A stretch of 64,000 nt of DNA from Streptomyces sp. SAT1 (GTDB lineage Bacteria > Actinomycetota > Actinomycetes > Streptomycetales > Streptomycetaceae): the NCBI RefSeq assembly GCF_001654495.1, contig NZ_CP015849.1:248001-312000 (forward strand), in the 5' to 3' direction. Positions 60,085 through 64,000 of this stretch are shown one piece after another (the first letter of the stretch is position 1; each line of letters starts with the position of its first letter). Position numbers and translations under genes: made by a program. Under the pieces are notes generated by a model. That model was given only the letters and a program-made list of their open reading frames with translations. It was not told where the DNA came from and did not search any database.

Positions 60085-61695
60085 TTGGTCCAGCAGGACC
60101 CGGCACCTCGCAGCGACTGGATCGTGGACGTCGCCGGGGTGGACAAGAACTTCGCGGGCGTCCACGCCCTGCGCGGGGTGGACTTCCGCCTGCGCCCCGG
60201 TGAGGTGCACGCCCTCATCGGCGAGAACGGCGCCGGAAAGTCGACGCTGATCAAGGTGATGACCGGCGTGTACCGCCCCGACGCCGGAGTGATCCGGTAC
60301 GCGGGCGAGGAACGCGCCTTCCGCAACCCGCTGGAGGCACAGGCCGCCGGGGTCTCGACCATCTACCAGGAGGTCAACCTCGTCCCGCTGATGTCGGTGG
60401 CCCGCAATCTGTGCCTGGGCCGCGAACCGCGCCGCTTCGGCCTGGTCGACGTACGCGCCATGAACCGCTTCGCCGCCGAGACCCTGCGGCGCTACGGCGT
60501 GGAGGTGGACGTCACCCGGCCGCTGGGCTCCCTGGGTCTGGGCGCCCAGCAGATGGTGGCCCTGGCCCGCGCGGTGCAGATCGACGCCCGGGTGGTCGTC
60601 ATGGACGAGCCGACCTCCTCGCTGGAGCCGCGCGAGGTGGAGACCCTCTTCTCGGTGATCCGCGACCTCAAGCGGCAGGGCATCGCCGTCGTCTACGTCA
60701 GCCACCGCCTCGACGAGCTGTACGCCATCTGCGACCGGGTCACCGTGATGCGGGACGGGGCGGTCGTGCACACCGGCGACATGGCGGGACTGGAACGCCT
60801 CGAACTGATCTCGCTGATGCTGGGCCGGGAGATGTCCGCCGTGCGGGCCAAGGGCGCCACGGCGTTCGGCGGCGAGCAGCACGACCGGCGCGAGGGCGTG
60901 CCGGCGCTGCGGGCCGCGGACCTGACCGTCCGGCACCGGGTGCACGGGGTCGGCCTGGACATCCACCGCGGCGAGGTCGTGGGGCTCGGCGGGCTGCTGG
61001 GCGCCGGACGCAGCGAGACCGCCCAGGCCATCACCGGCGCCCTGGCCACCGACGGCGGCACCGTCGAGGTGGGCGGGAGACCGCTGGCCCGGCGCAGCCC
61101 GGCCGCCGCCATCAAGGCGGGTGTCGTCATGCTCGCCGAGGACCGCAAGACCGAGGGCATCCTGCCCAACCTGTCCGTGCGGGAGAACATCTCCCTGGCC
61201 CTGCTGCCCCGGCTGGCCCGCGCCGGGGTGGTCTCGCAGGCCAAGCAGGACGAGGTCGTCCGCTTCTTCATGGACCGGCTGCGCATCAAGGCGTCCGGCC
61301 CCGACCAGAAGGTCAGCGACCTCTCGGGCGGCAACCAGCAGAAGGTGCTCCTGGCCCGCTGGCTGTGCCTGGATCCCGAGGTGCTGCTCCTGGACGAACC
61401 GACCCGGGGCATCGACGTGGGCGCCAAGGCGGAGGTGCAGGCGCTCATCGACGAACTCGCCGGGCAGGGGCTCGGGGTGCTGCTGATCTCCTCCGACCTG
61501 GAGGAGCTGATCGAGGGCTCGGACCGGATCGTGGTCCTCAAGGACGGGCGGGTCGTCGGACACCTCCAGGGCGAGGACGTCACCGAGCAGTCCGTGCTCG
61601 ACTCGCTCGCCACCTCGGCCACGACCGGCACCACCCCCGATACGGACGCCGGAGCCGGATCGGGCTCCGCCGTGACCAAGGAGGAGCCCCGATGA
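60085..61695 (+). CDS. sugar ABC transporter ATPase with two ATP-binding domains, YtfR-like
   Basis: A 536-residue energising subunit with two ABC domains as usual for ribose/xylose/arabinose importers. Domain 1: Walker A GENGAGKST (about residue 44), LSLGLGAQQM-type signature (GLGAQQMVALARA), Walker B VVVMDEPTSSLE. Domain 2: AGRSETAQAI at the P-loop position, signature LSGGNQQKV and LLLDEPTRGID. The TTG at 60085 follows GAGGAGGA at a spacing near 6 and is preferred over ATG 60070, which lacks a site. Its stop overlaps the permease start (ATGA). Confidence 0.92.
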   Translation: MVQQDPAPRSDWIVDVAGVDKNFAGVHALRGVDFRLRPGEVHALIGENGAGKSTLIKVMTGVYRPDAGVIRYAGEERAFRNPLEAQAAGVSTIYQEVNLVPLMSVARNLCLGREPRRFGLVDVRAMNRFAAETLRRYGVEVDVTRPLGSLGLGAQQMVALARAVQIDARVVVMDEPTSSLEPREVETLFSVIRDLKRQGIAVVYVSHRLDELYAICDRVTVMRDGAVVHTGDMAGLERLELISLMLGREMSAVRAKGATAFGGEQHDRREGVPALRAADLTVRHRVHGVGLDIHRGEVVGLGGLLGAGRSETAQAITGALATDGGTVEVGGRPLARRSPAAAIKAGVVMLAEDRKTEGILPNLSVRENISLALLPRLARAGVVSQAKQDEVVRFFMDRLRIKASGPDQKVSDLSGGNQQKVLLARWLCLDPEVLLLDEPTRGIDVGAKAEVQALIDELAGQGLGVLLISSDLEELIEGSDRIVVLKDGRVVGHLQGEDVTEQSVLDSLATSATTGTTPDTDAGAGSGSAVTKEEPR

Positions 61696-62660
61696 CTCCC
61701 ACCACCTGGTCGGCCCCCAACCGGTGGGACCGGGCCCGGCTGACCCGGCTGCTCCAGGCGTACGGCGTCTACGCCGCGCTGGTCGTGCTGTTCGTCGTGG
61801 CCGCCGCCCTGGACACCTCCTTCCTGTCGGCGGGCAACGTCCGCATCCAGCTCTTCCAGGCCGCCCCGACCCTGATCGTCGCCCTCGGCATGGCCCTGGT
61901 CATCGGGACGGAGGGCGTCGACCTGTCGGTGGGCGCCGTCATCGCCCTGTCCGCCTCGGTCGTCCCCCTCTACCTCGGCTACGGCGCGCCGCTCGCGGTA
62001 CTGCTCGCCCTGGTCTTCGGCGCGGTCTCGGGAGCGGTCGGCGGCACCATGGTGGCCTTCGCCCGCATCCAGCCGATCGTCGCCACCCTCTCCCTCATGA
62101 TCGGCCTGCGGGGCGTCGCCGAACTCGTCAACGGCAACTCCGCCAAGCCCGTCATGGACGCCGGGCTGCTGAGCCTCGGCTCGGACAGGTTCGCCGGCGT
62201 CCCCCTGATGGCGTGGATCGCCGCCGCGTGCGCCGTACTGACCGCGCTGCTGGTGCGCCGGACCACGTTCGGGCGGCAGTTGGTCGCGATCGGCGACAAC
62301 CGCCGGGCGAGCAAGCTGGCCGGGCTGCCGGTACGCCGCGTACTCGTCACCGTCTACGTCCTCTCGGGCGTCCTCGCGGCCCTCGCCGGCGCGATGATCG
62401 TCGGCCACGGCGCCGAGGCGGACCCCGCCCACCAGGGCCTCAACATGGAACTCAACGCGATCACCGCGGTCGTGGTCGGGGGCACCCCGCTGACCGGCGG
62501 CCGGGTCCGGGTCCTCGGCACGGTGGCGGGCGCGCTGTTCATGCAGCTCATCACCGCCGTACTCACCCAGCACAACGTGCACACGTCCTACACCCAGCTC
62601 GTGGAGGCCGCCATCATCTGCTGCGCGGTCTACGCCTCACAGGAGCGAGGTACCCGATGA
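61692..62660 (+). CDS. sugar ABC transporter permease, YtfT-like
   Basis: Membrane subunit of 322 residues with about eight segments, first LVVLFVVAAALDTSFLSAGN. Family motif EGVDLSVGAVIALSASVVPL and the coupling loop SKLAGLPVRRVLVTVYVLSG; also VVVGGTPLTGGRVRVLGTVA. It belongs to the branched/simple-sugar permease group (BPD_transp_2). ATG 61692 overlaps the ATPase stop, and its own stop overlaps the next permease start. Confidence 0.93.
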   Translation: MTPTTWSAPNRWDRARLTRLLQAYGVYAALVVLFVVAAALDTSFLSAGNVRIQLFQAAPTLIVALGMALVIGTEGVDLSVGAVIALSASVVPLYLGYGAPLAVLLALVFGAVSGAVGGTMVAFARIQPIVATLSLMIGLRGVAELVNGNSAKPVMDAGLLSLGSDRFAGVPLMAWIAAACAVLTALLVRRTTFGRQLVAIGDNRRASKLAGLPVRRVLVTVYVLSGVLAALAGAMIVGHGAEADPAHQGLNMELNAITAVVVGGTPLTGGRVRVLGTVAGALFMQLITAVLTQHNVHTSYTQLVEAAIICCAVYASQERGTR

Positions 62661-63676
62661 GCCCGTCCGCCCTGCGGCCCGTCGCGCCGCCGCCGCGGTC
62701 CGCGCCCGACGCGGCGCGGCCCGCCGCGCTCCGCGAGCGCGTGGCCTCCCACATCCAGCGCCGGGGCGCGCTGGCCGTGCTGGTCCTGATGGTGGCCATC
62801 GCCTCGGCGACCTCCTCCACCTTCCCGACCTGGTCGAACATCTCCAGCATCCTCGGCAACAACTCCTTCGTGTGGCTGCTGGCCCTGGGCATGACCTTCG
62901 TCATCCTCACCGGCGGCATCGACCTGTCCGTGGGGTCCGTGTACGCGCTGGGCGGCGTCGTCGCCGCCTACGGCGCGCACGCCGGCGGGACCTGGCTGGC
63001 CATCGCCCTGCCGCTGGCGGTCGGCGCGGTGTGGGGCACGGTGCAGGGGCTGCTCGTCACCCGGGCCCGGATGGCGCCGTTCATCGTCACCCTGGCCGGA
63101 CTGCTGGGCGCCCGCGGGCTGTTGCAGGCGCTGACCGACGAGGGCGCCACCACCTATCTGGTCCCCGCGGGGTCGCCCTTCCGGCGGCTGGGCGAGGGCA
63201 CCTGGGTGCCGGTGCTCGTCGTCGCCGCGCTGTTCGTCCTCGGCGCCCTGCTGCTCACCCGCACCCGCTTCGGCTCCACCGTGACCGCGATGGGCGGCAA
63301 CGAGAACGCGGCCACCCTGATGGGCCTGCCCGTGGCCCGCGCCAAGGTCCTCGTCTACGTCCTGTCCGCCACCCTCGCCGCGACCGCGGGCGCGCTGGGG
63401 AGCGCCCGCCTGGGATCGGGCGTCACCACGATCGGCGTCGGCTACGAACTCACCGCCATCGCCTCGGTGGTGATCGGCGGCACGCTGCTGACCGGCGGCA
63501 GCGGCTCGGTGGGCGGGACGGTCAGCGGAGTCCTGGTGCTTGCCGTCATCCACAACCTGATCGACCACTACTTCTCCCAGTACGGCTCCGCGTTCACCGA
63601 CACGGTCAACGGCGGGTTCCTGGCGGTCGTGGTGCTGGCGCAGACGCTGCTCAGCCGCGCCCGGCAGCCGGACTGA
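62657..63676 (+). CDS. sugar ABC transporter permease, YjfF-like
   Basis: Second permease, 339 residues. A 35-residue Arg/Pro-rich cytoplasmic start precedes the first segment RGALAVLVLMVAIASATSST. GGIDLSVGSVYALGGVVAAY and VVIGGTLLTGGSGSVGGTVS are the equivalents of the motifs in the YtfT-like partner; the coupling loop is NAATLMGLPVARAKVLVYVL. ATG 62657 overlaps the previous stop (ATGA). The two permeases pair with the YtfQ-like lipoprotein and YtfR-like ATPase. Confidence 0.93.
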   Translation: MSPSALRPVAPPPRSAPDAARPAALRERVASHIQRRGALAVLVLMVAIASATSSTFPTWSNISSILGNNSFVWLLALGMTFVILTGGIDLSVGSVYALGGVVAAYGAHAGGTWLAIALPLAVGAVWGTVQGLLVTRARMAPFIVTLAGLLGARGLLQALTDEGATTYLVPAGSPFRRLGEGTWVPVLVVAALFVLGALLLTRTRFGSTVTAMGGNENAATLMGLPVARAKVLVYVLSATLAATAGALGSARLGSGVTTIGVGYELTAIASVVIGGTLLTGGSGSVGGTVSGVLVLAVIHNLIDHYFSQYGSAFTDTVNGGFLAVVVLAQTLLSRARQPD

Positions 63677-63728
63677 CCGCCGGCACCGGAGCCCGCCCGG
63701 CCCATGGCCGTCCGACCGAAGGAGTTCC

Positions 63729-64000
63729 GTGGGCGTCAGCCTGAAGGACGTCGCACAGCGCGCCGGGGTTTCCGTCAAGACTGTGTCGAACGTCGTGAAC
63801 AACTATGTCCATGTGGCCCCGCGCACCCGCGCCCGGGTGCAGCGGGCCATCGACGAACTCGGCTACCGGCCCAACCTCGTCGCCCGTCATCTGCGCAACG
63901 GCCGCACCGGCATCATCGCGCTGGCCGTGCCCGAACTGGGCAACCCCTACTTCTCCGAGGTGGCCGGGGCGGTCATCGACGCCGCCGCACGACAGGACTA
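63729..64000 (+). CDS. LacI-family repressor, second copy (partial, runs off the window)
   Basis: The first 90 residues of a LacI-family protein. Its recognition helix VSLKDVAQRAGVSVKTVSNV and hinge DELGYRPNLVARHLRNGRTG are nearly the same as those of the LacI at 49986-51017, so the two should bind very similar sites. The sugar domain begins IIALAVPELGNPYFSEVAGA. GTG 63729 follows GAAGGAG. It is the fifth gene of the ABC operon, 52 bp after the permease. Confidence 0.92.
   Translation, partial: MGVSLKDVAQRAGVSVKTVSNVVNNYVHVAPRTRARVQRAIDELGYRPNLVARHLRNGRTGIIALAVPELGNPYFSEVAGAVIDAAARQD

Overview
The window is very GC-rich, with dense overlapping genes, GGAGG-type ribosome binding sites and frequent GTG (occasionally TTG or CTG) starts. 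A partial isorenieratene cluster, an AfsA/gamma-butyrolactone receptor pair, an in-frame TTA codon in a P450 gene and many TetR, LacI and PucR regulators point to a Streptomyces chromosome, probably an accessory or arm region. I see no rRNA, tRNA or CRISPR.

Region 1 (1-7.6 kb): the end of a secreted protein, then a carotenoid locus with crtI-crtB-Rieske gene on the + strand converging on crtY-crtT-crtU on the - strand. It should convert GGPP-derived phytoene to lycopene, beta-carotene and aromatic isorenieratene. No crtE lies next to crtI. A 181-bp near-palindromic MITE-like element follows (7752-7932). Region 2 (8-11 kb): a compact + strand cassette of XRE regulator, ImmA/IrrE-type metallopeptidase and MAB_1171c-type membrane protein, then a hypothetical gene. 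Region 3 (11.2-17 kb): a peptide ABC importer operon. Region 4 (17.3-21.4 kb): a DUF1684 gene and the metY-metX pair, each preceded by a tiny cysteine-containing leader peptide on opposite strands. Region 5 (21.4-30.6 kb): regulator-plus-enzyme pairs (TetR/AKR, AraC/VOC, TetR/MFS pump with visible operators), a decayed isomerase gene, DinB and methyltransferase genes, and an Mrr-type membrane nuclease. Region 6 (30.576-33.105 kb): a 2.5-kb degraded cargo-carrying IS with 79-bp inverted ends, inserted at the stop codon of the nuclease gene. Region 7 (33.1-38.9 kb): amino acid permease, M55 D-aminopeptidase and PLP decarboxylase-like operon with a PucR regulator upstream.

Region 8 (39.2-46 kb): a probable hormone island: TetR, CYP105-like P450 plus ferredoxin, HAD phosphatase, AfsA, ArpA/ScbR-type receptor, old yellow enzyme and MerR. 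Together these could make, tailor and sense a butenolide or gamma-butyrolactone. Region 9 (46-50 kb): GNAT, a nucleotide-kinase-like protein, a P450 with a compensated double frameshift and a secreted CAP protein. Region 10 (50-64 kb): an L-arabinofuranoside utilisation locus with LacI, GH43, GH2 and GH127 enzymes, a YtfQ-YtfR-YtfT-YjfF type sugar ABC importer, and a second LacI running off the end. Four copies of one LacI-like operator (core CGTTG) tie it together.
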